A stretch of 47,925 bases of DNA from Actinomycetota bacterium (GTDB lineage Bacteria; Actinomycetota; Actinomycetes; Mycobacteriales; SCTD01). Within the stretch, counting starts at the first letter, position 1. Every line of letters starts with the position of its first letter. Both the position numbers and the translations under genes were made by a program. The stretch is from the NCBI GenBank assembly GCA_019348355.1, contig JAHWJP010000007.1:1-47925 (forward strand), written 5' to 3'. A model generated the notes under the pieces. That model did not search any database and was not told where the DNA came from. It saw only the letters and a program-made list of their open reading frames with translations. Below are positions 1 through 8,230 of this stretch, piece by piece.

Positions 1-39
1 CTGCTCTTCCTCGCCGTGGCGGTCGACCAGCTCGTCTGA
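1..39 (+). CDS. C-terminal end of a membrane protein, possibly heme O synthase (CtaB)
   Basis: Only the last 12 codons are inside the window: a hydrophobic tail ending AVAVDQLV, then TGA at 37-39. The frame is open from base 1. The tail resembles my recollection of the C-terminus of actinobacterial protoheme IX farnesyltransferase (CtaB). The gene order CtaB / heme A synthase / ABC exporter / suf operon is also, as I recall, conserved in Streptomyces. Twelve residues cannot prove the identity, so the name is an inference from context. Confidence 0.45.
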   Translation: MLFLAVAVDQLV

Positions 40-114
40 GGCCGTGCCCCCACCCCCCCCGGCCGCCCGCCCGCACCCACCGTCCCTGGCCGCCCGCCTG
101 CCCCCACCCTCCCC
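40..114. repeat. C-rich degenerate minisatellite next to element B copy 1
   Basis: About two imperfect units of roughly 27 bp, with the core GGCCGCCCGCC then C-runs and CCACC(G/C)TCCC, follow the stop at 39 and run directly into palindromic element B. The same combination (C-rich units plus element B) occurs inverted at 11097-11170. The complementary strand is G-rich with several runs of three or more G, which could form G-quadruplexes. No coding potential is seen. Confidence 0.6.
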
Positions 115-202
115 GGCTGATGATCTTTCTCGCGGTGGCCTGCTGGGGAACACGCCCCGGCGATTCCCCCAGCAAACCAGCGCAGGCGCGAGAGGTGGCC
201 CC
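115..202 (+). repeat. Palindromic element B, copy 1
   Basis: This 88-bp segment is repeated in inverted orientation at 11009-11096 with only two mismatches, and a diverged copy is at 10379-10441. It is an imperfect palindrome: TGCTGGGG pairs with CCCCAGCA around an 18-base loop that contains CGCC-CC-GGCG, and the stem continues outward with GCGgTGG / CCAgCGC and CTCGCG / CGCGAG. It lies between the stop at 39 and yceI. No ORF with protein-like character is present. It could act as a terminator of the upstream gene or be a non-autonomous repeat. Confidence 0.8.
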
Positions 203-257
203 CACACCCGGCCTCCCTGCCGCAGGAGGGCGGTTGCCGGCGGCGTACCGGCATGTG

Positions 258-331
258 GCTAAAATCACGCCGGCCTTCGAAAAGGTCCCCATTCGCAGAC
301 AACGACGGTCGCTACGGCGGCTGGACGGAGG
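258..331 (+). promoter_or_regulatory. Possible -10 element and ribosome binding site of the YceI gene
   Basis: TAAAAT at 260-265 is the only AT-rich hexamer upstream of the YceI gene and fits a -10 box. The best -35 candidate, TTGCCG at 234-239, is 20 bases away, longer than usual, so the promoter assignment is weak. GGAGG at 327-331 lies six bases before the ATG at 338 and is a convincing ribosome binding site. Confidence 0.35.
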
Positions 332-337
332 CTCAGC

Positions 338-886
338 ATGACATCCCACATCCAGGCAGACCAGAGCGCTGGCGACCTGCTCCTGCTCACCGGCCGGTCC
401 GGCATCGGCGCCAAGCTCGGTCACGACCTCACCATGCGCGTGGGTCAGTGGACCGCCGAGGCCTCGACCGACGGCAACGGTGGCGTCGACAGCCTTCGGC
501 TCGTCGCTTCGCTGAACTCGCTCGAGGTCGTCCGTGGAGAGGGTGGGGTGAAGCCGCTCAGCGACAAGGACAAGGCCAAGATCGTCGACAACGCAATGGG
601 GACCATGAAGGTCAAGTCCAACCCTGACCTGGTCTTCGACGCCTCGGGGATCAGCGTTCAGGAGGGTGAGAACACCGTCGCCGGACAGGTCACCCTCAAC
701 GGTGTGACCCAGCCGCAGACGGTGCACATGAGCGTCCAGCGCAGCGGCAACAAGATCAGCGTGCAGGCGAGCTGCGAGCTCACCCAGAGCGACTTCAAGA
801 TCAAGCCGTACAGCGAGATGAGGGTCGGGATGAAGGTCCGCGACATGGTGGAGGTCCGCGCCGACCTGGTGGTGCTCGCCGACTGA
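338..886 (+). CDS. YceI family protein
   Basis: The 182-residue product matches the YceI family, a lipocalin-like beta-barrel that binds polyisoprenoid or other amphiphilic molecules. It has the family's alternating strand pattern, with a central segment like NPDLVFDASGISV and the C-terminal strand VEVRADLVVLAD. There is no signal peptide, so a cytoplasmic location is likely, as in many actinobacterial members. The ATG follows GGAGG by six bases. The gene converges on heme A synthase, with palindromic element A between them. The substrate cannot be predicted. In actinobacteria the family is often found near quinone or heme genes, which suits this context but proves nothing. Confidence 0.88.
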   Translation: MTSHIQADQSAGDLLLLTGRSGIGAKLGHDLTMRVGQWTAEASTDGNGGVDSLRLVASLNSLEVVRGEGGVKPLSDKDKAKIVDNAMGTMKVKSNPDLVFDASGISVQEGENTVAGQVTLNGVTQPQTVHMSVQRSGNKISVQASCELTQSDFKIKPYSEMRVGMKVRDMVEVRADLVVLAD

Positions 887-902
887 CCCCAGTGTCCACC
901 TC

Positions 903-964
903 TCCCTGATCACCTGGCGCCGGCAAGCCCGTGTGGCCAACTCTTCTCGCCAGGTGATCAGGGA
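903..964. repeat. Palindromic element A, copy 1 (bidirectional terminator-like)
   Basis: A perfect 17-bp inverted repeat: TCCCTGATCACCTGGCG at 903-919 and its reverse complement at 948-964, with a 28-base loop. It lies between the convergent YceI and heme A synthase genes. The stop codon of heme A synthase (TGA, complement of 958-960) is inside the right arm. Related copies are at 21763-21831 and 22944-23012. Shared loop bases (a GCCC block) show this is a dispersed element and not just a chance hairpin. No U-run follows, as is usual for actinobacterial hairpin terminators. Confidence 0.85.
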
Positions 965-1923
965 GGGCCGGACGCGGCGGCGCTCGCCACCCGAGCTGGG
1001 ATCGCCGTCTGGTCGTCGGTAGGCACCGTCCTGAGCTGAGCGGCTGGGCCTCGGTCCCGGAGGGCGAGCACCGCCTGGACGGCGGCAATCTGCACGAGGC
1101 ACGCGCCGAGCAGGTGCAGTCCCACCAGCAGGACCGGCAGGTCGGTGACGTACTGCCCGACGCCGAGCGCCCCCTGTGCCAACTCCACGCCGAGCAGCAC
1201 GCCCGTGGCGCGGACCGCGGAAGAGGGTGCGCCGCCCCTGCGCAGGCAGATGTAGAGGGCCACCGTCAGCCCGATCAGCAGCACCACGAGGTTGCCGTGC
1301 AGCCGGCTGACCAGCTCGGGGTCCAGCCCGGTGCGTCCGGCCGCCGGGTCGCCCGAGTGCGGGCCGCTGCCGGTGACGACGGTGCCCGCCACGAGCGTCG
1401 CGGCGACGAGCACCAGCACCCCGACGGCGAGGCGTCGCACCGGCTCGCCGACCAGCGGCCGCGCCGGCAGGTCGCCCTCCCGGGCGCGCCGGTGCAGCCC
1501 GACGGCCAGCGCGATCAGCACCATCGACAGCAGGAAGTGGGCCATCACCGACCAGGGGTTGAGCCCGGTCAGGACGGTGACCCCGCCGAGCAGGGCCTGC
1601 GCCGGAATCCCCACGAAGACCAGACTGGCGAGCAGTCGCATGCCGGGGCGTACCGGGCGCTGTCGCCACACCGCGACCAGGCAGGCCAGCACGACGGCGG
1701 TCAGCGCGAAGGTCAGCAGCCGGTTGCCGAACTCGATGACGCCGTGCACGGCGTACTCCGGGGTGGGGGTGTAAGTCGTGGTCGTGCAGCGCGGCCAGGT
1801 GGGGCAGCCGAGCCCGGAGGCGGTCAGGCGTACGGCGCCGCCGGTGACCACGATCGCGCTGTTGGCGACGATGCTCGCCAGTGCCAGCCGGCGCACGGTG
1901 CGCGGGGTCGGCCGGCGGAGCAT
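958..1923 (-). CDS. ctaA: Heme A synthase (COX15/CtaA family)
   Basis: Heme A synthase oxidises the C8 methyl of heme O to a formyl group, giving heme A for cytochrome aa3 oxidase in the plasma membrane. The 321-residue protein has about eight hydrophobic segments. An external loop carries the cysteine pair C40 and C46 (GCPTWPRC), and the family histidines are visible: H60 in the motif VHGVIEFGNRLL, one in MAHFLL, one in SRLHGN and one in GLHLLGA. Length is normal. The start is ATG at 1923. The last codons (SGPP) and the TGA lie inside palindromic element A. Forty-two bases separate it from the exporter permease that precedes it on the same strand. Confidence 0.93.
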   Translation of the reverse strand: MLRRPTPRTVRRLALASIVANSAIVVTGGAVRLTASGLGCPTWPRCTTTTYTPTPEYAVHGVIEFGNRLLTFALTAVVLACLVAVWRQRPVRPGMRLLASLVFVGIPAQALLGGVTVLTGLNPWSVMAHFLLSMVLIALAVGLHRRAREGDLPARPLVGEPVRRLAVGVLVLVAATLVAGTVVTGSGPHSGDPAAGRTGLDPELVSRLHGNLVVLLIGLTVALYICLRRGGAPSSAVRATGVLLGVELAQGALGVGQYVTDLPVLLVGLHLLGACLVQIAAVQAVLALRDRGPAAQLRTVPTDDQTAIPARVASAAASGPP

Positions 1924-1965
1924 GTCCGAATCCTAGGGCGGTACGGGGTCGCTGGCCCGCCGGCG

Positions 1966-2733
1966 CTACTCCCAGCGAAAGGCCCGGCTGGCCGCGGCGA
2001 GCGACGCCACCGCCCAGCCGGTGAGAGCGACGACCTCCCGCCACGGCGCCTCACCCGCCGACAGCACCTCGCGCAGCCCGGTCGACAGCGCCGCCGTCGG
2101 GAGCAGTGACAACACCGGCTCCGCGCCGCCGAACGCCGACAGCGGGAACAGCACGCCGCCGAGCACGAGCAGGACGAACCAGACCAGGTTGGCGGCCGCC
2201 AGGGTCGTCAGGCCGCGCAGGGTGCCGCCAAGCAGCAGCCCCAGCCCGCTGAAGGCGGCGGTGCCGAGGACCACCAGTGCGGCGACTGCGAGCACCGACC
2301 CGGTCGGCTCCCAGCCGAGCAGCAGCCCGGTCAGGCACAGCAGCGCGACCTGCAGCACCTCGACGGCGAGCACAGCGAGTGTCTTGGCGCTCAGCAGCAC
2401 CGCCCGCGGCAGGGGGGTCGCGCCCAGGCGCTTCAGCACGCCGTACTGCCGTTCGAACCCGACGCCGATCGCCTGGCCGGTGAAGGCCGTCGACATGATC
2501 GCGAGCGCGAGCACACCGGGCACGAAGAAGTCGGCGCGCGGCCCGTCCACGCGAATGAAGGGCACGGTGACCAGCAGGACCAGCAGGCCGAGCGGGATGA
2601 TCAGGCTCAGCAACACCTGCTCGCCGTTGCGCAGGACCAGCTTCAGCTCGGCGGCGGTCTGGGTGGCCAGCATGCGACGCCACGGCGCAGCTCCGGGACG
2701 GGCGGTGAGCGACCCCGGGGGCCAGGCGGTCAT
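1966..2733 (-). CDS. ABC-2 type exporter permease
   Basis: The product of about 255 residues is a membrane permease of the ABC-2 family, with six hydrophobic segments starting at LLSLIIPLGLLVLLV. It contains the family segment in which a cytoplasmic loop reads FERQYGVLKRLGATPLPR. It should form a transporter with the ATPase encoded just upstream. The ATG at 2733 overlaps the ATPase stop by four bases (ATGA), which argues for this start over an in-frame ATG at 2829. The substrate is unknown. In Streptomyces a similar pair lies between ctaA and suf, as I recall, and a drug or heme-related role has not been settled. Confidence 0.88.
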   Translation of the reverse strand: MTAWPPGSLTARPGAAPWRRMLATQTAAELKLVLRNGEQVLLSLIIPLGLLVLLVTVPFIRVDGPRADFFVPGVLALAIMSTAFTGQAIGVGFERQYGVLKRLGATPLPRAVLLSAKTLAVLAVEVLQVALLCLTGLLLGWEPTGSVLAVAALVVLGTAAFSGLGLLLGGTLRGLTTLAAANLVWFVLLVLGGVLFPLSAFGGAEPVLSLLPTAALSTGLREVLSAGEAPWREVVALTGWAVASLAAASRAFRWE

Positions 2734-3647
2734 GAGCGCAACTCCCGGCCGGTCAGGTCGAGGAAGACGTCCTCGAGGCTGCGCGTCTCGACCCGCAGGT
2801 CCCGTGCCAGCGCGCCGCGACCGGCGCACCAGGCGGTCACGCTCGCGAGCAGCTGGGGGTCGACCGCGCCTGTGATGACGTACTGGCCGGGCGGCGACTC
2901 GGTGGCCGTGCAGCCGGCCGGCAGCTCCAGCAGCAGCGCGGCCAGGTCCAGCGCCGGGGGACCGGCGAAGCGCAGCTGCCCGGCAGCTCCGGTCGAGGTG
3001 AGCTCCCGGACGCTGCCGGCCGCGACGACCCGGCCGGCGTCGACGATGACGACGTCGTCGGCGAGCCGTTCGGCCTCCTCCAGCAGGTGGGTGGTCAGCA
3101 CGACGCTGACCCCGTCGCGGCGCAGCGCCTCGATGAGCTCCCAGGTGGCGTGCCTCGCCTGCGGGTCGAGTCCGGCGGTCGGCTCGTCGAGGAAGACCAG
3201 CTCGGGTCGGCCCACCACCGCCAGTGCCAGCGACAGCCGCTGCTGCTGGCCACCGGACAGCCGGCGGTACGCCGTGCCGGCCACCCGGTCGAGGCCGAGC
3301 CGCTCGAGCAGCTCGGCGGGATCGAGGGGGGTGGCGGCGAAGGACGCCACGAGCCGCAGCATCTCGCCCGCGCGCAGGCCCGGGTAGGCGCCGCCGGTCT
3401 GCGGCATCACCCCCACGCGGGCCCGCAGGGAGGGGTCCTTCGGGGGCAGCCCGAGGACCCGGACCTCGCCGCTGTCTGCCGTCCGGAAGCCCTCGCAGAT
3501 CTCCACCGTGGTGGTTTTGCCGGCGCCGTTGGGGCCCAGCAGCGCGAGCACGGTGGCCGTACGGGCGCGAAAGGTCAGGTCGTCGACGACGGCTCGGCCG
3601 GCGTAGCGCTTTTCCAGCCCGGCCACCTGCAGCGCGGGCTCGGTCAC
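2730..3647 (-). CDS. ABC exporter ATP-binding protein
   Basis: A 305-residue ABC ATPase that powers the neighbouring ABC-2 permease. Walker A GPNGAGKTT is at residues 38-46, the Q-loop at MPQTGG, the signature reads LSGGQQQR, and Walker B with the D-loop reads FLDEPTAGLD. A C-terminal extension ending SLEDVFLDLTGRELRS is typical of DrrA/CcmA-type exporters. The GTG at 3647 is chosen because homology begins here (TEPALQVAGLEKRY). The frame stays open upstream but that part is non-homologous. The gene is divergent from sufR. Confidence 0.92.
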   Translation of the reverse strand: MTEPALQVAGLEKRYAGRAVVDDLTFRARTATVLALLGPNGAGKTTTVEICEGFRTADSGEVRVLGLPPKDPSLRARVGVMPQTGGAYPGLRAGEMLRLVASFAATPLDPAELLERLGLDRVAGTAYRRLSGGQQQRLSLALAVVGRPELVFLDEPTAGLDPQARHATWELIEALRRDGVSVVLTTHLLEEAERLADDVVIVDAGRVVAAGSVRELTSTGAAGQLRFAGPPALDLAALLLELPAGCTATESPPGQYVITGAVDPQLLASVTAWCAGRGALARDLRVETRSLEDVFLDLTGRELRS

Positions 3648-3667
3648 GGCGCCAGCGTACGGGCCCC

Positions 3668-3745
3668 CCACCTCGCGCTGATCTTCGTCATCGTGCGGCC
3701 GACACGCCGTTCCGAGCCGCCATACGGCGAAGATCGGCGAGGTGG
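3668..3745. repeat. Long inverted repeat in the sufR / ABC exporter divergent region
   Basis: CCACCTCGCGCTGATCTTCG at 3668-3687 pairs with CGAAGATCGGCGAGGTGG at 3728-3745. This is an 18-bp stem with one two-base bulge and a 40-base loop. It is built like elements A and C, with a GATC core and arms of about 20 bp, but the sequence differs. It lies between two divergently transcribed genes, so a terminator role is unlikely. It could be an operator, an RNA leader or another repeat family. Confidence 0.75.
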
Positions 3746-3780
3746 CAGCGGGCGGACGGGGCGCTCGATTCGACGTGGGA

Positions 3781-3792
3781 ACGTATTTACGT
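3781..3792 (+). promoter_or_regulatory. Palindrome and -10-like box upstream of sufR (possible SufR operator)
   Basis: ACGTATTTACGT is a palindrome with five-base arms (ACGTA / TACGT), 13 bases before the GTG start of sufR. It contains TATTTA at 3784-3789, the only -10-like hexamer in the region. A repressor bound here would cover the promoter of the whole suf operon. SufR proteins autoregulate in cyanobacteria and mycobacteria, but the sites described there differ, so the assignment is an inference. Confidence 0.4.
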
Positions 3793-3804
3793 GACAATGG
3801 CGTT

Positions 3805-4470
3805 GTGAAAAGTGTGACGGAGCAGTTGCCGCAGCCGACGGGCACGCGCGAGCGTGTCCGGGCGCTGCTGCTCGCGCTCGGCCCGTCCACCGCCGCGGTC
3901 CTGTCCGAGCGGCTCGGGGTGAGCCCGGCCGGCGTGCGCAAGCACCTCGACGCGCTGCTCGCGGACGGCACCGTGACGACCCGCGAGCCGCGCACCCGGG
4001 GGCTTCGCGGCCGCGGCCGACCCGCCCGCCTGTACACCCTCACCGAGGCCGGTCACGCCGACGGGCCGGCCGCCTATGACGACCTTGCGGTCAGCGCCCT
4101 GCGCTTCCTCGCCGAAGCCGGCGGCGACGCCGCGGTCGAGCGCTTCGCCGAGCAACGGGTGGCCGAGCTCGAGGACCGCTACGCGGGGCGGCTGCACGAC
4201 ACGCCCGCCGCCGAGCGCCCGGGCGTGCTGGCCGAGGCGCTGTCCGCCGACGGCTACGCCGCGACCACCTCCGAGCAGGGCGCCGGAGTGCAGCTCTGCC
4301 AGCACCACTGCCCTGTCCAGCACGTCGCTGCGGAGTTCCCGCAGCTGTGCGACGCCGAGACGGTTGCGATCAGCCGGCTGCTCGACGTGCACGTCCAACG
4401 ACTCGCGACCATCGCACACGGCGACGGCGTGTGTACGACGTTCATCCCTACCGGGAAGGCAATTCGATGA
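3805..4470 (+). CDS. sufR: Fe-S cluster-sensing transcriptional regulator SufR
   Basis: The 221-residue product has an N-terminal winged helix-turn-helix at about residues 12-85 (recognition region [20 protein letters not shown]). The C-terminal half carries the cluster-ligand motif of SufR, with C165, C169 and C182 in [20 protein letters not shown]. SufR holds an Fe-S cluster and represses the suf operon when clusters are plentiful. GTG at 3805 is preferred over the ATG at 3742, since the added residues are not homologous and the ATG lies inside the inverted repeat. The gene is first in the operon and its TGA overlaps the sufB ATG. Confidence 0.92.
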   Translation: MKSVTEQLPQPTGTRERVRALLLALGPSTAAVLSERLGVSPAGVRKHLDALLADGTVTTREPRTRGLRGRGRPARLYTLTEAGHADGPAAYDDLAVSALRFLAEAGGDAAVERFAEQRVAELEDRYAGRLHDTPAAERPGVLAEALSADGYAATTSEQGAGVQLCQHHCPVQHVAAEFPQLCDAETVAISRLLDVHVQRLATIAHGDGVCTTFIPTGKAIR

Positions 4471-5876
4471 CCACCACCCAGGACCAGCTCGAGGGCCTCG
4501 GCAGCTACAAGTTCGGCTGGTCGGACTCCGACGTGGCCGGCAAGGACGCCAAGCGCGGGCTGTCCGAGGACGTCGTCCGCAACATCAGCGCGCTCAAGAG
4601 TGAGCCCGACTGGATGCTCGATCTGCGGCTCAAGGGGCTGAAGCTCTTCCGCAAGAAGCCGATGCCGACGTGGGGCTCGGACCTGTCCGGCATCGACTTC
4701 GAGAACATCAAGTACTTCGTGCGCTCCTCCGAGAAGCAGGCCACCACCTGGGACGACCTGCCGGCCGACATCAAGAGCACCTACGACAAGCTCGGCATCC
4801 CGGAGGCGGAGAAGCAGCGGCTGGTCGCCGGCGTCGCCGCGCAGTACGAGTCCGAGGTCGTCTACCACTCGATCCGCCAGGACCTCGAGGAGAAGGGCGT
4901 GCTGTTCCTCGACACCGACACCGCGCTGAAGGAGCAGCCCGAGCTGTTCCGCGAGTACTTCGGCTCGGTCATCCCGGTCGGTGACAACAAGTTCGCAGCG
5001 TTGAACACCGCTGTGTGGTCGGGTGGTTCCTTCATCTATGTGCCGCCGGGCGTCGTCGTCGACATCCCGCTGCAGGCCTACTTCCGCATCAACACCGAGA
5101 ACATGGGCCAGTTCGAGCGGACCCTGATCATCGCCGACGAGGGCTCCTCGGTGCACTACGTCGAAGGCTGCACCGCGCCCGTCTACTCGAGCGACTCGCT
5201 GCACTCCGCCGTGGTCGAGATCATCGTGAAGAAGAACGCCCACGTGCGCTACACGACGATCCAGAACTGGTCCAACAACGTCTACAACCTGGTCACCAAG
5301 CGCACCGCCGTGCACGAGGGCGGCCGGATGGAGTGGATCGACGGCAACATCGGCTCCAAGGTGACGATGAAGTACCCCGCCTGCTACCTGCTCGGCGAGC
5401 GCGCCTCCGGCGAGACGCTGTCGGTCGCCTTCGCCGGGGAGGGCCAGCACCAGGACGCCGGCGCCAAGATGGTGCACGCGGCGCCTCGTACGACCTCCAA
5501 CATCGTCTCGAAGTCCGTCGCGCGCGGCGGCGGACGCACGTCCTACCGCGGCCTGGTGCAGGTGCAGGAGGGGGCGACCGGCAGCAAGAGCAACGTCGTC
5601 TGCGACGCCCTGCTGGTCGACACGATCAGCCGCAGCGACACCTACCCCTACGTCGACGTCCGCGAGGACGACGTCTCGCTCGGCCACGAGGCCACGGTGA
5701 GCAAGGTCGGCGACGACCAGCTCTTCTACCTGATGAGCCGCGGCATGACCGAGACCGAGGCGATGGCGATGGTCGTGCGCGGCTTCGTCGAGCCGATCGC
5801 CCGGGAACTGCCGATGGAGTACGCCCTGGAGCTCAACCGGCTCATCGAGCTGCAGATGGAGGGCTCCGTTGGCTAG
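4467..5876 (+). CDS. sufB: Fe-S cluster assembly scaffold SufB
   Basis: SufB is the scaffold subunit of the cytosolic SufBCD complex, on which new Fe-S clusters form. The 469-residue protein is full length. It shows the N-terminal YKFGWSDSD, the beta-helix region with VEGCTAPVY, and the segment [11 protein letters not shown], whose cysteine matches the essential scaffold cysteine of E. coli SufB. The C-terminal helices read [19 protein letters not shown]. The ATG overlaps the sufR stop (ATGA), which fixes the start even though the frame is open upstream. Translational coupling to sufR is likely. No intein is present, unlike in mycobacterial SufB. Confidence 0.97.
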   Translation: MTTTQDQLEGLGSYKFGWSDSDVAGKDAKRGLSEDVVRNISALKSEPDWMLDLRLKGLKLFRKKPMPTWGSDLSGIDFENIKYFVRSSEKQATTWDDLPADIKSTYDKLGIPEAEKQRLVAGVAAQYESEVVYHSIRQDLEEKGVLFLDTDTALKEQPELFREYFGSVIPVGDNKFAALNTAVWSGGSFIYVPPGVVVDIPLQAYFRINTENMGQFERTLIIADEGSSVHYVEGCTAPVYSSDSLHSAVVEIIVKKNAHVRYTTIQNWSNNVYNLVTKRTAVHEGGRMEWIDGNIGSKVTMKYPACYLLGERASGETLSVAFAGEGQHQDAGAKMVHAAPRTTSNIVSKSVARGGGRTSYRGLVQVQEGATGSKSNVVCDALLVDTISRSDTYPYVDVREDDVSLGHEATVSKVGDDQLFYLMSRGMTETEAMAMVVRGFVEPIARELPMEYALELNRLIELQMEGSVG

Positions 5877-7089
5877 CTCCATCGCGGACGCTCTGACCAC
5901 CGAGCGGGCCGCCCTCAAGGACACCGGCGGCGTGATGGACGGCTCCGTCGCGGTCGGTGTGAAGCCGTCGACGCCGCGCAGCCCTGCGGACGTGCGCCCG
6001 GAGCGGGTGCGCAGCCGTGACGTCGACGCCTTCCCGGTGCCGACCGGGCGCGAGGAGGAGTGGCGCTTCACGCCGCTGGACCGGGTCCAGCCGCTGCTGG
6101 ACGGCGCCCCGTCGGACGCGCACCTGACGGTGGACAGCGAGCTGCCTGCCGGGGTGGAGTTGGTCGAGGTGGCCGCCGGCGAGCTCGACGTCCCGCTGCC
6201 GATCGACCGGCTGGCGGCGCTGGCGCTGGCCCGATCCGGATCCGCGCTCGTCGTCCGGGTGCCGAAGGCTCTCGAGCTCGACGCGCCGGTCGTCCTGCGC
6301 CTGTCCGGCGAGGGCACCGGCGAGGTGGTGTGGGGACACGTCGTCCTGGACATCGCCGAGCAGTCCCGCGCCACCGTGGTGCTCGAGCACACCGGCAGCG
6401 CGCGCTACGCGGCATGCGTGTCGGTGCTGGTCGGCGATGGCGCGGCGCTGCAACTCGTCCAGGTCCAGGACTGGGCCGGAGACACCGTGCACGTTGCCCA
6501 CGTCGCCAGCCGACTCGGCCGGGACGCGAAGCTGCTGTCCACCCAGGTCAGCCTCGGTGGCGACCTCGTCCGGATCACCGAGAGCGTCGACTTCGCCGGC
6601 CCCGGCGGCGACGTCGAGCTGCGCGGGGTCTCGTTCGCCGACGGTGGCCAGCACCTCGAGCACCGCCTGCTGGTGGACCACAGCGCACCGCACTGCCGCA
6701 GCCGGGTGACCTACAAGTCGGCGCTGCAGGGCGACCAGGCGCACACCGTCTGGATCGGCGACGTGCTCATCAGGGCCGCCGCCGAGGGCACCGACACCTA
6801 CGAGCTCAACCGCAACCTGCTGCTCACCCCCGAGGCCCGGGCCGACTCGGTGCCCAACCTCGAGATCGAGACCGGCGAGATCGCCGGCGCCGGACACGCA
6901 AGCGCCACCGGGAGGTTCGATGACGAGCAGCTGTTCTATCTCATGGCTCGGGGCATCCCGGCCGACGACGCCCGCCGCATGGTCGTGCGCGGGTTCTTCG
7001 CCGAGGTGATCGAGTCGATCGGCGTGCCGGCCCTCGAGCAGCGCCTGATGGCAACGATCGAGGACGAGCTCGGGCGGGCTTTCGCATGA
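5869..7089 (+). CDS. sufD: Fe-S cluster assembly protein SufD
   Basis: SufD pairs with SufB to form the SufBC2D complex and is needed for iron acquisition during cluster assembly. The 406-residue protein has the SufB/D beta-helix fold region and the C-terminal signature [19 protein letters not shown], parallel to the one in SufB. The start is TTG at 5869, eight bases inside the end of sufB, with GGAGGG at 5858-5863 as ribosome binding site. No better ATG lies near. The stop overlaps the next gene by four bases. Confidence 0.95.
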   Translation: MASSIADALTTERAALKDTGGVMDGSVAVGVKPSTPRSPADVRPERVRSRDVDAFPVPTGREEEWRFTPLDRVQPLLDGAPSDAHLTVDSELPAGVELVEVAAGELDVPLPIDRLAALALARSGSALVVRVPKALELDAPVVLRLSGEGTGEVVWGHVVLDIAEQSRATVVLEHTGSARYAACVSVLVGDGAALQLVQVQDWAGDTVHVAHVASRLGRDAKLLSTQVSLGGDLVRITESVDFAGPGGDVELRGVSFADGGQHLEHRLLVDHSAPHCRSRVTYKSALQGDQAHTVWIGDVLIRAAAEGTDTYELNRNLLLTPEARADSVPNLEIETGEIAGAGHASATGRFDDEQLFYLMARGIPADDARRMVVRGFFAEVIESIGVPALEQRLMATIEDELGRAFA

Positions 7090-7403
7090 GCGCCCCCGCA
7101 CAGCGCGCCTGTGCGCTGACCGATGTGCCCGAGGAGGGGTCGATCCGGGTCGAGCTGGCCGGCAAGCCGGTGTGCATCGCGCGCTCCGGTGACGAGGTGT
7201 TCGCGATCCTCGACGTCTGCTCACATGCCGACGTCGCGCTGTCCGAGGGGGACGTCGAGGACGGCGCGATCGAGTGCTGGCTGCACGGCTCGCGCTTCGA
7301 CCTGCGCAGCGGGAAGCCGACCGCGTTGCCGGCGATCCGCCCCGTACCCGTATTTCCCGTGACCGTCGAGGGCGACGACGTCCTCGTGCAGATGGAGTCC
7401 TGA
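7086..7403 (+). CDS. Rieske [2Fe-2S] ferredoxin-like protein of the suf operon
   Basis: A 105-residue Rieske domain protein of the biphenyl-dioxygenase ferredoxin type. The cluster ligands are C45 and H47 in DVCSHAD and C64 and H67 in ECWLHGS. It is soluble, with no membrane anchor. Its position between sufD and sufC, with ATGA overlap, is conserved in actinobacterial suf operons as far as I recall, which suggests it passes electrons during cluster assembly or reports cluster status. It has no dioxygenase partner here. It is sometimes annotated as a non-heme iron oxygenase ferredoxin subunit, which is probably not its job. Confidence 0.92.
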   Translation: MSAPAQRACALTDVPEEGSIRVELAGKPVCIARSGDEVFAILDVCSHADVALSEGDVEDGAIECWLHGSRFDLRSGKPTALPAIRPVPVFPVTVEGDDVLVQMES

Positions 7404-7405
7404 CG

Positions 7406-8230
7406 ATGAGTGTTCTCGAGATTCATGACCTGCACGTCTCCATCGAGGCAGACGGCGCCCCCAAGGAGATCCTGACCGGCGTCGACCTCACGATCCGCGC
7501 CGGTGAGACGCACGCCATCATGGGCCCGAACGGCTCGGGCAAGTCGACGCTGGCCTACGCCGTCGCGGGGCACCCGCGCTACACCGTCACCTCCGGCACC
7601 GTCACCCTGGACGGGGCGGACGTGCTCACGATGACCGTCGACGAGCGGGCCCGGGCCGGGCTGTTCCTGGCCATGCAGTACCCCGTCGAGGTCCCCGGCG
7701 TCTCGGTGTCGAACTTCCTGCGCTCCGCCGCGACGGCGATGCGCGCCGAGGCGCCCAAGCTTCGGCTGTGGGTCAAGGAGCAGAAGGCGGCCATGGTCCG
7801 GCTGGAGATGGACCCGGCCTTCGCCGAGCGCAGCGTCAACGAGGGTTTTTCCGGTGGGGAGAAGAAGCGCCACGAGATCCTGCAGCTGGAGCTGCTCCAG
7901 CCCAAGATCGCGATCCTCGACGAGACCGACTCGGGGCTCGACGTGGACGCGCTGCGGGTCGTGTCCGAGGGCGTCAACCGGGTCCGCGAGGGGGGCGAGA
8001 CCGGCGTCGTGCTGATCACGCACTACACCCGGATCCTGAAGTACATCAAGCCTGATGCCGTGCATGTCTTCGTCAAGGGCCGCATCGCAGAGTCCGGTGG
8101 CGCGGAGCTCGCCGACGAGCTCGAGGCGCACGGCTACGCCAAGTACGGCGAGAGCGAGGCCGGTGATGCGGCCGGACGGCCAGCGTTGCCGACCGGCCCG
8201 GTGCTGCCCGGGGTGCTGGCGCCGTCATGA
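7406..8230 (+). CDS. sufC: Fe-S cluster assembly ATPase SufC
   Basis: SufC is the ABC-type ATPase that drives conformational change in SufBCD. The 274-residue product has Walker A GPNGSGKST at residues 40-48, the SufC-type signature FSGGEKKRHE, and Walker B with the characteristic ILDETDSGLD (DETDSGLD where transport ATPases have DEPTSGLD). The ATG at 7406 lies two bases after the Rieske stop, which decides the start. A C-terminal tail of about 25 residues rich in A, G and P extends beyond E. coli SufC. The stop overlaps the sufS start. Confidence 0.96.
   Translation: MSVLEIHDLHVSIEADGAPKEILTGVDLTIRAGETHAIMGPNGSGKSTLAYAVAGHPRYTVTSGTVTLDGADVLTMTVDERARAGLFLAMQYPVEVPGVSVSNFLRSAATAMRAEAPKLRLWVKEQKAAMVRLEMDPAFAERSVNEGFSGGEKKRHEILQLELLQPKIAILDETDSGLDVDALRVVSEGVNRVREGGETGVVLITHYTRILKYIKPDAVHVFVKGRIAESGGAELADELEAHGYAKYGESEAGDAAGRPALPTGPVLPGVLAPS

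Noticed and set aside
3668-3745. Rho-independent terminator
   Set aside because: It lies between two divergent genes, upstream of both starts, with no gene ending there.
4254-6392. A 712-codon minus-strand frame opposite sufR/sufB/sufD
   Set aside because: Both strands are open here due to base composition; the plus-strand genes match known families over their full length.
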